This document shows, piece after piece, positions 35,046-43,588 of a DNA stretch of 64,000 nt. Within the stretch, counting starts at the first letter, position 1. Every line of letters begins with the position of its first letter. Source of the DNA: Intestinibacter bartlettii (GTDB lineage Bacteria; Bacillota; Clostridia; Peptostreptococcales; Peptostreptococcaceae). Where the stretch lies: contig NZ_JAHLOQ010000002.1 of the NCBI RefSeq assembly GCF_018917435.1, forward strand, positions 91,876 to 155,875, in the 5' to 3' direction. Below the pieces are notes generated by a model, which was not told where the DNA came from, ran no database searches, and saw only the letters and a program-made list of their open reading frames with translations. Both the position numbers and the translations under genes were made by a program.

Positions 35046-36512
35046 TTATAAAATTGGCTGCTGATTATTCATAGAATAACCGTCGTACATTACATCTTTC
35101 AAATCTAACATATTACCTTTGTTTTTTTCTTCGACTTTGCTCAGTTTTTTAATTGCTCCATATGGATTTTTTAGAGATAGTTTGTCTCCTTTTCCTGAAA
35201 TCACCCAAAGGACTTTATATCCTCTTGGTTTTACTTTTAGTTTTGTTTCTCCTTTGCCATCTGTGAAGTAAATCAACATATTGTATTTTTTGATTTTGTT
35301 GTTGTTTAAGTATTCAAAAACTGGGCTAAACTCAGTTCCTCCACCAGTTGAAATCCTATCTTGAACGTCTTTTAATTTTTTGACTTTGTAAGCTCTTTTT
35401 ATTTCTCTATCACATTCTATAATAGTTATTTCGTGATTGTAGTTTTTAACTATTGCCAAAACTTCTTTGATCGCTTGTTTAAATTCTTCATCACTTATAC
35501 TTCCGCTGATGTCAATTGCCACTGCTATTTCGGCTTTGTGGTTTCTAAGTTCGCCCCTTAAATCTAACCTATTTGGCTGTCTTCTACTTCTTCTTGTGAT
35601 TGTCTTTTTCTTATTCGCCTCTATTGTCCCCATTATCTTTTTAAGATATAAGTTCCATGGTAATTCTCCATTTTTACTTTTTAAACTCGATATAAGCCCT
35701 TCTAAGTAATCTGGATTTTTCCCTTTTTGAGCAAGGGATACAAATTTCTGTGTAAACTCCGACATTGTTTTTTCGTCTATATCGTCTGAATCATCCCAAA
35801 TATCGTGGGTCATCTCTTGATTGTACTCATCTTTAAAATTCATATTTTTTAATTCATTATTTTGTAAATCTTCTTCATCTGATATATTTGTGTCGTGCTC
35901 TTCACCATCTTCGTTTTCTTCTTGCAAATCAAGTTCTATCTGGATTTTTTCTAAATAATATTCAAAAGTTTGATAAGGTTCAAGCTTTAGATTGTAGTTT
36001 ACATTTACCCATTCTAAAGTTGCTGAATATGGTGGAAGATAATTTAAATATTGGTTTACAACTACATCCATTGCTAAATTTATCGCCAAAGTACTGTATT
36101 TACCGCTATCTTTTAATTCTTTTGCTCTAACTAAATGAAGTGAAATCACATGCAAAATTTCGTGTTTTATCGTAGTCTCCATCTGTTTTATATCTAGTTT
36201 TAAAAATAAAAGTGGATTAAAATATATTACATACTTAGCCCCTTTAAAATTCACTCCACTTGGGCTACTCATATCAAATTTTATTTCTCTATTCATTTGG
36301 AATAAAAAATACCCATAAAAGTTTTCTTCATCTTCCATTAAATTAAAATTGACCTTGTCTACAAGTGAAAAGAAATCCCTTTTAAACTCGTCTGTAACTT
36401 CTATTTCAATATCTTTATCTTCACTTTCTAGTCTAACTTGTGTAGCATTTTCCACAAGTTTGATAGCCCTATCGTAAAGCTCTTCTTTCTGTTTATCAAA
36501 ATAAGTTTCCAT
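35046..36512 (-). CDS. VWA-like protein with metallopeptidase-type N-terminal domain (DUF2201)
   Basis: Cytoplasmic protein (488 aa) in two parts. The N-terminal part (about residues 10-200) has a zinc-protease-like helix with KHEILHVISLH (HExxH plus a following His), typical of the DUF2201 putative metallopeptidase domain. After an acidic, Asp/Glu-rich linker (about 205-255), the C-terminal part is a von Willebrand A-like domain with the metal-ion site DISGSIS and a following TGGGTEF. It is 3 nt downstream of a MoxR-type AAA+ ATPase gene. Such pairs work like RavA-ViaA or CbbQ-CbbO: the ATPase remodels a target selected by the VWA protein. The target is unknown. Confidence 0.85.
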   Translation of the reverse strand: METYFDKQKEELYDRAIKLVENATQVRLESEDKDIEIEVTDEFKRDFFSLVDKVNFNLMEDEENFYGYFLFQMNREIKFDMSSPSGVNFKGAKYVIYFNPLLFLKLDIKQMETTIKHEILHVISLHLVRAKELKDSGKYSTLAINLAMDVVVNQYLNYLPPYSATLEWVNVNYNLKLEPYQTFEYYLEKIQIELDLQEENEDGEEHDTNISDEEDLQNNELKNMNFKDEYNQEMTHDIWDDSDDIDEKTMSEFTQKFVSLAQKGKNPDYLEGLISSLKSKNGELPWNLYLKKIMGTIEANKKKTITRRSRRQPNRLDLRGELRNHKAEIAVAIDISGSISDEEFKQAIKEVLAIVKNYNHEITIIECDREIKRAYKVKKLKDVQDRISTGGGTEFSPVFEYLNNNKIKKYNMLIYFTDGKGETKLKVKPRGYKVLWVISGKGDKLSLKNPYGAIKKLSKVEEKNKGNMLDLKDVMYDGYSMNNQQPIL

Positions 36513-36515
36513 TTA

Positions 36516-37652
36516 TTATCCCCTTATTAAGCTATAAGATTGAAAATATAAATCTACAAATTCCTCATTTTCGATAGCTATTTTGTATATATCTTCATAA
36601 CTATTTTTAATATCTTTCATAATTCCAATCATTAAATCAACTGGATATAATTTTAAAAACTCTACCAATCTAGCCATATAGTCAAATCCCAGTGAATTTA
36701 ACTTATCATTTTGCATATCAGATTCTAGCGCTCTTAATATATTCATTGCACTGATATAAAGTCTAGTGTGGTTTTCGCTTTTTGCTTGTTCTATAACTTT
36801 TTCGCTTAATTCTTCACCGCTAAACACATCATTGTAGCTTATTATAGGTTTTGCGTCGGAATTTATAAAACTCACAAATTCTTGAGCTATTACTCCACCT
36901 ACATTTCCTTTAACAACATTTAAAAATACTGATTTAGGTATAGAATCTTGTTTTTCTTTGTAGACTGCGTAACTTTTAGAAATTCTTTCGAAACTTCTTG
37001 GTGTTGCATTTATATCTCCATCATTTATTTTGTGTAAATACTCTGGGAAAGTCGAAATAAATTCAACTACCTTTTGCTCGATTCCGTTATTCATCGCCCA
37101 TTTTATCCATTCGTTGTGATCTGACTCCATGTTAAGCCACACAAATCTGTTTTCCTGCGCTGGGTCCATGTCGACAACTTGATAATCAAGCTCTGCCCCA
37201 TATTCATTTGATGGGTTCATCGCAGCTAATATTTTTACATCTTTATTTAACTTATATCCATTGATTTCTCTATTTAGTATAAGGTTCATAAGTTCTTGCT
37301 GAACAGCGTGTTCACATCTATTTAACTCATCTATAAATAAAAGTACGCTATTTCCTTTTTCAATCTCCATATCTATTTCTCTAAGCTTTGTGTGAACTGC
37401 ATAAACAGTCGTCTTTTTTTCTATTTTATGTCCTTCAGAGTCCATAGTTATATAAGATTCTACTGTTGGAAGACCTCCAATTTCTCCTTCTTTTAACAGA
37501 TTTCCATCTATTACAACTACCTTCCATCCATTATCCTTAGCCACTTTGTTTGCTAAAGCTGTCTTACCGATTCCACTCTCACCAACTACTAAAGGTACTT
37601 CCCCTGTAGCTAATATTAATTCAATACTTCTAAATGTATCTAAAAAATTCAT
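36516..37652 (-). CDS. MoxR-type AAA+ ATPase (AAA_5)
   Basis: Cytoplasmic AAA+ ATPase (378 aa) of the dynein-related AAA_5/MoxR group. Walker A is GESGIGKTALA (about residues 24-34), Walker B is LLFIDELNRC, sensor I region LAAMNPSNEYG, and an arginine-rich ATPRSFERIS segment follows. MoxR proteins assemble or activate partner protein complexes. The VWA/metallopeptidase gene follows after 3 nt, so the two form one unit. A DUF4116 protein gene lies 108 nt upstream on the same strand and may belong to the same transcript. AGGAG precedes the ATG. Confidence 0.88.
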   Translation of the reverse strand: MNFLDTFRSIELILATGEVPLVVGESGIGKTALANKVAKDNGWKVVVIDGNLLKEGEIGGLPTVESYITMDSEGHKIEKKTTVYAVHTKLREIDMEIEKGNSVLLFIDELNRCEHAVQQELMNLILNREINGYKLNKDVKILAAMNPSNEYGAELDYQVVDMDPAQENRFVWLNMESDHNEWIKWAMNNGIEQKVVEFISTFPEYLHKINDGDINATPRSFERISKSYAVYKEKQDSIPKSVFLNVVKGNVGGVIAQEFVSFINSDAKPIISYNDVFSGEELSEKVIEQAKSENHTRLYISAMNILRALESDMQNDKLNSLGFDYMARLVEFLKLYPVDLMIGIMKDIKNSYEDIYKIAIENEEFVDLYFQSYSLIRG

Positions 37653-37760
37653 GATATTTCTCCTAAACTATTTTATTTATAATCTATTTTAAACTTCAAT
37701 CTATTTATCTTATTTATCTATCTTTAATAATCTATATTCGTAATTCTATATTTAACTCAA

Positions 37761-38564
37761 TTACATCATCTTTAATTTTTCATCAACGACGATTTTTTTG
37801 GCCTTATTACTTCCATATTTATATACAAACATAACTTTATCTAATTGTATTTCTTTGCTGTTTCTATCGATTAAACTACAATTTAAAAAATCACGTATGT
37901 ACTTTTCATCAACATCTTCTTTAGATATGACTTCTTTTAAAACCTCTTCTATTTTTTCAATGCTCATTTTCTTGTATAAGTATTTTACAACTAATATATT
38001 CTGTTTTAAAAAATCTATCCTCTTTTCTTCATCTAAGTCATTTATAAAGTTTATTGCTGATTCATTTTCTTTTATTGATTCTAGTTCAACTTCACGACTT
38101 GGATTTTTAATATATCTAAGGGCATCATAGTTGACCTTTATCGCCTCTAACTGAACTTTTTCAGAAGGCTCTTGAATATATTTTATAGCATCATAGTTTT
38201 TTCTGACTGCTAATAGTTGTAACTCTTCGCTTGGATTTTTTACATATTGTATAGCCCAACCACAATTTTCAATCGCAGCTTTAATTACATTTTCTGTCGG
38301 ATTTTTTATATAAGCTAAACTACTCCATCCGCTTTTGATGGCTTTAAGCATTATCTCCTCGCTTGGATTATCAATATATTCAATTGCTTTTGCATTTTTA
38401 CTTATCGCAATCTCTTGCATTTCCTTTGTCGGATTTTTTATATATCTAATCACTAGCCCGTTTTTTTTAAGAGCAAGCAACTTCATTTCATCTGTTGGAT
38501 TTTCTATATTTTCTATAAGAGTAGGATTTATATTTATCATCTTAATAAATCTTGATTCGTCCAT
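37761..38564 (-). CDS. DUF4116-repeat protein
   Basis: Protein of 267 aa built from helical repeats of about 25 residues in which the segment I-x-NPSEE-x-QL-x-AI-x-x-N recurs (for instance NPTEEMQ, NPSEEIM, NPTENVI, NPSEELQ, EPSEKVQ and NPSREVE), the pattern of DUF4116/HEAT-like arrays. The start is the ATG at 38562-38564 with GGAGG 6 nt upstream; an ATG five codons earlier would contain that site. The last 80 residues lose the pattern. No enzyme motif. A protein-binding scaffold is likely. It lies upstream of the MoxR/VWA pair on the same strand and could recruit the target of that chaperone-like pair (inference). Confidence 0.8.
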   Translation of the reverse strand: MDESRFIKMININPTLIENIENPTDEMKLLALKKNGLVIRYIKNPTKEMQEIAISKNAKAIEYIDNPSEEIMLKAIKSGWSSLAYIKNPTENVIKAAIENCGWAIQYVKNPSEELQLLAVRKNYDAIKYIQEPSEKVQLEAIKVNYDALRYIKNPSREVELESIKENESAINFINDLDEEKRIDFLKQNILVVKYLYKKMSIEKIEEVLKEVISKEDVDEKYIRDFLNCSLIDRNSKEIQLDKVMFVYKYGSNKAKKIVVDEKLKMM

Positions 38565-38578
38565 AATTCTCCTCCACA

Positions 38579-38610
38579 TTTTTAGGCATTAAAATTTTTA
38601 GGCATTAAAA
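38579..38610. repeat. Perfect tandem duplication of 16 bp
   Basis: TTTTTAGGCATTAAAA occurs twice head to tail directly upstream of the DUF4116 gene, probably a replication slip in its leader. Confidence 0.7.
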
Positions 38611-38752
38611 TATTTTTATTATATTGATTTGATATATCCCATCATCCAATATACATATTTTGCCTTTTTAGTCTCTATAATTTTACCATACTATTTTTAT
38701 ATACCCACATCACAAAATATAAATCTATTTCATAAACACCAAAATTTTGAAC

Positions 38753-38786
38753 AAAAAAATATTACTGGAAGTTACTCCAGTAATAT
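38753..38786 (-). terminator. Terminator of the L25 gene
   Basis: ATATTACTGG / CCAGTAATAT stem followed by TTTTTTT on the minus strand. Confidence 0.85.
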
Positions 38787-38855
38787 CTTTGTTAGAATAT
38801 TTATTTTAAATATATTTATTCGGTATATACCAAATTGATTGAAACTTTCTTTTTA

Positions 38856-39440
38856 TTATTCAGCAACTTCTTCTGAATCTTCATCAGCAGCAACTTCTAA
38901 TCCTGAAGTTTTTAATGAACCTATTCTAGCAACTACTGTTTCAGGGTCTAAGTCAACTTTTAAAGTTGCAGGAATTACTAAATCTTTTGCAAGTACTTCA
39001 GCCCCATGTTCTAATGCACTAACATCAACTTCTATATGTTCAGGCATTTCACTAGGGTCACCTTGTAATTGTATTTCTGATATAATATCATCTAATAATA
39101 ATTTCTTAGCATCTAGTGCTTCTGTTCCTGCAAATCTGATTGGCACTCTTAATTTAACTGAGTCACCTTTTTTAACATGTTGGAAATCTAAATGTACTAT
39201 ATTTCCAAATGCATCTCTTTGAACTTCTTTTAATACACAACTTTCTGTTTTTCCATTTAATTTTAATGCTAAAACAGAGCTATTTGATCCTAATAAGTCT
39301 ATTAACTCTCTTTTAGTTATTTGACAAGGAATTGGTTTGTCTAATGATTGACCATAGATTATACCAGGTACATCACCTTTCATTCTTACTTTTTTGCCTT
39401 TTTCAGTTCTTTCAGTAATATTGAATACTGTACTTTCCAT
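38856..39440 (-). CDS. rplY: 50S ribosomal protein L25/general stress protein Ctc
   Basis: 5S-rRNA-binding ribosomal protein of the longer TL5/Ctc type (194 aa). The N-terminal L25 beta domain (about residues 1-90, with GKKVRMKGDVPGIIYG) binds 5S rRNA; the C-terminal TL5 domain (about 95-180, SEIQLQGDPSEMPEHIEVDVSAL) is followed by an acidic tail (EVAADEDSEEVAE), common in this group. It helps ribosome assembly and stress survival. Monocistronic; AAGGGAT before the ATG. Upstream lie a -10-like TATAAT (39487-39492) and two copies of the palindrome ATTATGCATAAT, the nearer of which falls where the promoter spacer would be. Confidence 0.95.
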   Translation of the reverse strand: MESTVFNITERTEKGKKVRMKGDVPGIIYGQSLDKPIPCQITKRELIDLLGSNSSVLALKLNGKTESCVLKEVQRDAFGNIVHLDFQHVKKGDSVKLRVPIRFAGTEALDAKKLLLDDIISEIQLQGDPSEMPEHIEVDVSALEHGAEVLAKDLVIPATLKVDLDPETVVARIGSLKTSGLEVAADEDSEEVAE

Positions 39441-39486
39441 TTTAATCCCTTCTTTTCTCTATAGATTATGTATTTTGTATAAATAT

Positions 39487-39601
39487 ATTATAGCACAGGA
39501 TTATGCATAATATTATTTTTTTTAGATTTCTAACGGATTTATTTATGCATTTATCCAAAAATTAGAAATACTGACTATTATTATGCTCAATTATGCATAA
39601 T
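39487..39601 (-). promoter_or_regulatory. L25 promoter region with two ATTATGCATAAT palindromes
   Basis: Minus-strand TATAAT (39487-39492) about 45 nt before the L25 start lacks a good -35. The 12-bp palindrome ATTATGCATAAT occurs at 39500-39511 (inside the would-be spacer) and again at 39590-39601, with a partial copy TTATGCAT at 39543-39550. The 320-bp gap up to the HD-protein gene holds no other gene that I can see. Confidence 0.45.
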
Positions 39602-39763
39602 TTTATTCATTAGTATCAAATCTTACAATTTACTTAAGATTAACATACATTACTGTAACTTAAATTATAAATAGTTAGATTTTTGCCTATAATAAAAGTA
39701 TACACTGTACACAAGCTATAAATTATAGTGGAGTTTTAAATAAAACAAAAAGGAATGATGAAA

Positions 39764-40270
39764 ATGAAAAGAATTACAGAATTTATTAAAGACTTTTCAG
39801 AAGTAATGAATGAACTACACACAAGATCTCGTTTTGCGTTGACTAAGGATTTTATCCAACATGGGGATGTCAGCGTATACGACCACTGCATTTTTGTCGC
39901 TTATATGAGTTGCAGAATTGCAAACAAATTAAATCTAAAGGTAGATAAGAGGTCACTTATAAGGGGTGCCCTACTTCACGATTATTTTTTATATGATTGG
40001 CATGATAAAAATAAACCTGTGAAACTTCATGGTTTTAGACATCCTAAAATCGCCTTTAAAAATGCAAGTGAAGACTTTGCTCTTAATAAAAAAGAAAGAG
40101 ATATAATATTGCATCATATGTTTCCATTAAATCCTGTCCCTCCTACTTCCAAAGAGGCATGGATTATATGTTTAGCAGACAAGATATGCGCAACTAGAGA
40201 AACATTTGGCTCACAACCATCAAAACAATTAAACAATATCTATCGTCATTTGGACATTCTTTATATATAA
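39764..40270 (+). CDS. HD-domain phosphohydrolase
   Basis: Cytoplasmic protein (168 aa) of the HD superfamily: an early His in SVYDHCIFVAYMS, the HD pair in RGALLHDYFLYDW, a third His in ILHHMFPLNPVPP and a late Asp in ICLADKICATRE provide the metal ligands. I start at the ATG at 39764 because AAAGGA lies 9 nt upstream; two earlier in-frame ATGs overlap the ribosome site. Members hydrolyse nucleotides or phosphoesters; some small clostridial relatives are annotated only as HD proteins and no substrate can be named. Its 3' end abuts the first repeat unit of the family at 40268-40379. Confidence 0.87.
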   Translation: MKRITEFIKDFSEVMNELHTRSRFALTKDFIQHGDVSVYDHCIFVAYMSCRIANKLNLKVDKRSLIRGALLHDYFLYDWHDKNKPVKLHGFRHPKIAFKNASEDFALNKKERDIILHHMFPLNPVPPTSKEAWIICLADKICATRETFGSQPSKQLNNIYRHLDILYI

Positions 40271-40379
40271 AAATCACTGCGTTCATAGCACCAACGAATC
40301 CAAGATTCCGCTGCTTAAAATTCACGTTGTTCATGGCGCCAACGAGATACCTTTGCTACCTTCAGGTAACTCCGTTGCT
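40268..40379 (-). repeat. Two tandem units of a dispersed 42-66 bp repeat family (site A)
   Basis: Read on the minus strand, unit A2 (40316-40379) begins AGCAACGGAGTTACCTGAAG and unit A1 (40268-40315) begins AGCAGCGGAATC; both end CGTTGG-GC-ATGAAC-x-x-x-GTGA followed by TTTTA. Unit A2 carries an insert with a small hairpin (TACC-TGA-GGTA). The pair starts immediately after the T-tract of the terminator at 40380-40420. A second pair is at 48079-48186. Confidence 0.75.
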
Positions 40380-40420
40380 AAAAAAAATTCCTCCCTCGTG
40401 GCTTACCCACTAGAGAGGAA
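40380..40420 (-). terminator. Terminator of the PLD-helicase gene
   Basis: TTCCTC-CTCGTGG / CCACTAGAG-GGAA imperfect stem followed by nine T residues on the minus strand. The remainder of the gap to 40568 is AT-rich with nothing visible. Confidence 0.75.
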
Positions 40421-40567
40421 CTCCTATTTATATTTTAATAATTGTTTTGTTATTAATCTTGAGAGATTACCTCTCTTTTACAATATATTCTGATTTTATA
40501 TATCTGTTACTATTAAAGATTTTTATTGTAAGTAATACATTTTATTTTAAATATTAGTCTTTTATTT

Positions 40568-43378
40568 TTATACTTTTTCGATAAATTCACGATATATTTT
40601 GCTTGGCAATTCGTTGTTTAGTTTTATTTTCATAGTTATCGGCTTTTCACCTTCATACTCTACTGTATCGCCTTTTCCAATATAGATATACGGTTGTACT
40701 TTTTTATCAATCTCTTTATATTTTCTAACAAATAAGTGTAAATTTATTTTTCTTTCTTTATTAAAAATAAGGTTCTTTCCTCTATCACTACTTTGGTTTG
40801 TTGAATTAGGACTTTGCCATTGAAAATAGTTTCTATCTATAAATTTATCTTTATAATTAATTCTCTCTTCTATACCTTCTTCCTTATGAAGGTCTATAAA
40901 TAAGAAGTAATCATTATTATTTGTTAAAAGACCACTACCTCTAAATGATGAATGAATTTTTCTATAATTTGATAATAAAGCTATATCTACCATTTTATAT
41001 TGTTCATATAATTTTAAAAATGGAACTCCATAATACTCCTCTTTAAATTCATTCTTGTATCTAAGAATACCGTAATTTATAGCATCTTCTATGTATTTTC
41101 TATACTCTTTGTTTTTTATAATTTCTTCAAATTCTTTACTTCTAAATAAAGTATTGTTTTTGTACTCAATCATTTTCACTCTCTGTTTAATCATGCTAGA
41201 ATCATAATATTTATGATCTAAACATTCAAAAGCATGTTTTACACTGTCATCATCAATTTCTTTTATATATTTTAAAATTTCGCTAGTTGCTACTTCTATA
41301 GAAATTGATTCATTCTCTAGTAAGTATTTCAGAATTACAAACTCATTAATTCTCTTTAAAGGTAAATTGCCATTTAACTCTTTTAAAATCTTTTCAAATT
41401 TTTCATCTAAAAGTAGTTTCTTTAATGTTTCATCCTTTTCTGTTTTTGCAACAAATCCTAGATATGTTTTTTCTTTATCTATAAATTTTATCGGATCAGG
41501 TGCACCATCATATTTTATATAATCCAATAACATATATGGAACTTTTCCCCCACATAAGCTTTTAAATTGGTTATATTCTTCTCTTAGGTACTTAACTTCT
41601 CTAAAGTTTTCTCTATCTATCTGTGATAATATTCTTTCTTTTGCTATTTCATCTATTTGAATATTTGTGCACCCAGGGACATCTATAAAGTCAGTCGCTA
41701 CAGCTACTTTTAAACTATCTTTGTCGTAATATCTAGCCCCGCTCAAAGCTATTGAGATTAAAAAAGCTTTATTGTGATTTCCTATAAAATCAAGTACAGT
41801 TAAAAACTCTTTATTTTCGCTCTTTCTAAGACCTCTCCCCAATTGTTGAATAAATATTATTGGAGAATTAGTCGGTCTAAGCATTAAAACTGTATTAATG
41901 TTTGGTATATCAACACCTTCATTAAATATATCAACTGTGAATATAGCTTGTAAATCATCTTTATCACTTTCTAATTTAGCTATATATTTCTCTCTCGTAG
42001 TTACAGAATCTGCTCCACTAAGAGCCACACTTTTTATTCCCCTTTTAGTAAATTCCTCTGCCATATATTGAGCATGTTCTATATTTACACAGAATCCAAG
42101 CAATTTTCTAAACTTGCCATCATGCCCATAAAAATTCATCTTGTCGACTATGAAGTCTACTCTTCTATTTATCATAAGCCTATTTGCAACTTCTGATATA
42201 TTATCCAAGTTTACTCCTTCTAAGTCCACTCCTTCTATATCAGTTATTCCAAAATAGTGAAATGGAATTACTAAATCATCCTCAAGTGCCTCATATAGCC
42301 TAACTTCTAAAGCTACATTATTATCAAACAAATCAAATACACTTAAACTGTCACCTCTTTCAGGTGTAGCAGTCATCCCTAATGTAAATTTAGGATTAAA
42401 GTAGTCCATAACATTTACATATGAATCACTAGCAGCATGGTGAGCTTCATCTACTACAATATAGTCAAAATATGATTTGTCAAATTCCTCATAATACCTA
42501 TTCATAGTTTGAATTGTTGCAAATATATAATCAGCATCATATTCTTTTTTATTTCCTGTAAATAGACCTGTTTTTATATTTCTTCCTTTTAATACCTTAT
42601 CAAATGTTTGCTTGGCTTTTTTCAAGATTTCCTCTCTATGAACTATAAACAACATTCTTTTGGGATTAAACTGTCTTACATCAAACGCCGACATATAAGT
42701 TTTTCCTGTTCCTGTGGCGGCAATTACTAATGCTTTATTTTCACCATGTTCCCTAAGTCTATTTAAGTTTTCCATAGCTCTCACTTGCATTTTGTTTGGC
42801 TGTATAGTTTGCAAACTTTCAAATACTAATTGTCTTTTGACTTCCATCTTTTTTATCTCATTTAGAAATAATATATATTTTTGAAGTACTTCGTCATTTA
42901 ATTCTGAACTCATATTCCACAAATTATCGTATTCCTTTAATACATCTTTTATAAAAGGTGCATCTTCTTTTGAAATTATTCTTACATTCCATTCTATATT
43001 GCTTTTTAATGCACTTTGGGTGATATTAGATGAACCTATTATAATTTTATAACTGTCTTTGTTTTCAAATATGTATGCCTTTGTATGGAATCCAATATCC
43101 TTATTTGCAATAAATACTTTTAAATCTATATTTTCAAATTCTTGTAACTTTTCCAATGCCTTTGGTTCAGTAAAATTTAAGTATGTAGTCGTTATTATCT
43201 TTCCTTTTATATCCCTTGATTCTAATTCTTTTAATGTGTCTAATAATAGTTGTAGCCCACTAAAATTTATAAAAGCAACGCTGAAATAAAAACGTTCACA
43301 TTCTTTTAAGTTCTTTTTTAATTCATTTAATAAATTGCCTTGGTTTGAATTTATTATTAATTTATTATTCTCCTCCAT
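40568..43378 (-). CDS. PLD-nuclease/superfamily II helicase with DUF3427
   Basis: Cytoplasmic multi-domain protein of 936 aa. The N-terminal phospholipase-D-like domain (about residues 25-150) has the HxK motif at His98-Lys100 and GSSNIT (115-120), i.e. one HKD-type half-site. The helicase core follows: Walker A ATGTGKT (221-227), DEAH box in VDEAHHAA, motif III GMTATPER, and motif VI QQLGRGLRKSE. The C-terminal 350 residues correspond to DUF3427. This is the architecture of DNA restriction-like or repair helicases often met in accessory regions; a role in anti-phage defence is plausible but not shown. The next gene upstream encodes an AAA/PD-(D/E)XK protein. GGGAG precedes the ATG. Confidence 0.9.
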   Translation of the reverse strand: MEENNKLIINSNQGNLLNELKKNLKECERFYFSVAFINFSGLQLLLDTLKELESRDIKGKIITTTYLNFTEPKALEKLQEFENIDLKVFIANKDIGFHTKAYIFENKDSYKIIIGSSNITQSALKSNIEWNVRIISKEDAPFIKDVLKEYDNLWNMSSELNDEVLQKYILFLNEIKKMEVKRQLVFESLQTIQPNKMQVRAMENLNRLREHGENKALVIAATGTGKTYMSAFDVRQFNPKRMLFIVHREEILKKAKQTFDKVLKGRNIKTGLFTGNKKEYDADYIFATIQTMNRYYEEFDKSYFDYIVVDEAHHAASDSYVNVMDYFNPKFTLGMTATPERGDSLSVFDLFDNNVALEVRLYEALEDDLVIPFHYFGITDIEGVDLEGVNLDNISEVANRLMINRRVDFIVDKMNFYGHDGKFRKLLGFCVNIEHAQYMAEEFTKRGIKSVALSGADSVTTREKYIAKLESDKDDLQAIFTVDIFNEGVDIPNINTVLMLRPTNSPIIFIQQLGRGLRKSENKEFLTVLDFIGNHNKAFLISIALSGARYYDKDSLKVAVATDFIDVPGCTNIQIDEIAKERILSQIDRENFREVKYLREEYNQFKSLCGGKVPYMLLDYIKYDGAPDPIKFIDKEKTYLGFVAKTEKDETLKKLLLDEKFEKILKELNGNLPLKRINEFVILKYLLENESISIEVATSEILKYIKEIDDDSVKHAFECLDHKYYDSSMIKQRVKMIEYKNNTLFRSKEFEEIIKNKEYRKYIEDAINYGILRYKNEFKEEYYGVPFLKLYEQYKMVDIALLSNYRKIHSSFRGSGLLTNNNDYFLFIDLHKEEGIEERINYKDKFIDRNYFQWQSPNSTNQSSDRGKNLIFNKERKINLHLFVRKYKEIDKKVQPYIYIGKGDTVEYEGEKPITMKIKLNNELPSKIYREFIEKV

Positions 43379-43522
43379 AACTCCCTCTTTTGTGTTTTTC
43401 GTATTTTCTATTTTTAAAATATTATAACACTTTGATATAGTTAATTAACAGATCATAATTTCTATAAAATTACGTATTTTTCATTCTTCTAATACTAAGA
43501 TAATTACTATTTCCTTGTAATT

Positions 43523-43570
43523 AAAAAAGATTATTAAATGTAGATATTTAAACCTATATTTAATAACCTT
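43523..43570 (-). terminator. Terminator of the AAA/PD-(D/E)XK gene
   Basis: GGTTATTAAAT and ATTTAATAATC pair around an AT-rich centre and are followed by TTTTTT on the minus strand. Confidence 0.7.
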
Positions 43571-43588
43571 TTCTATCTCGTAGTATAT

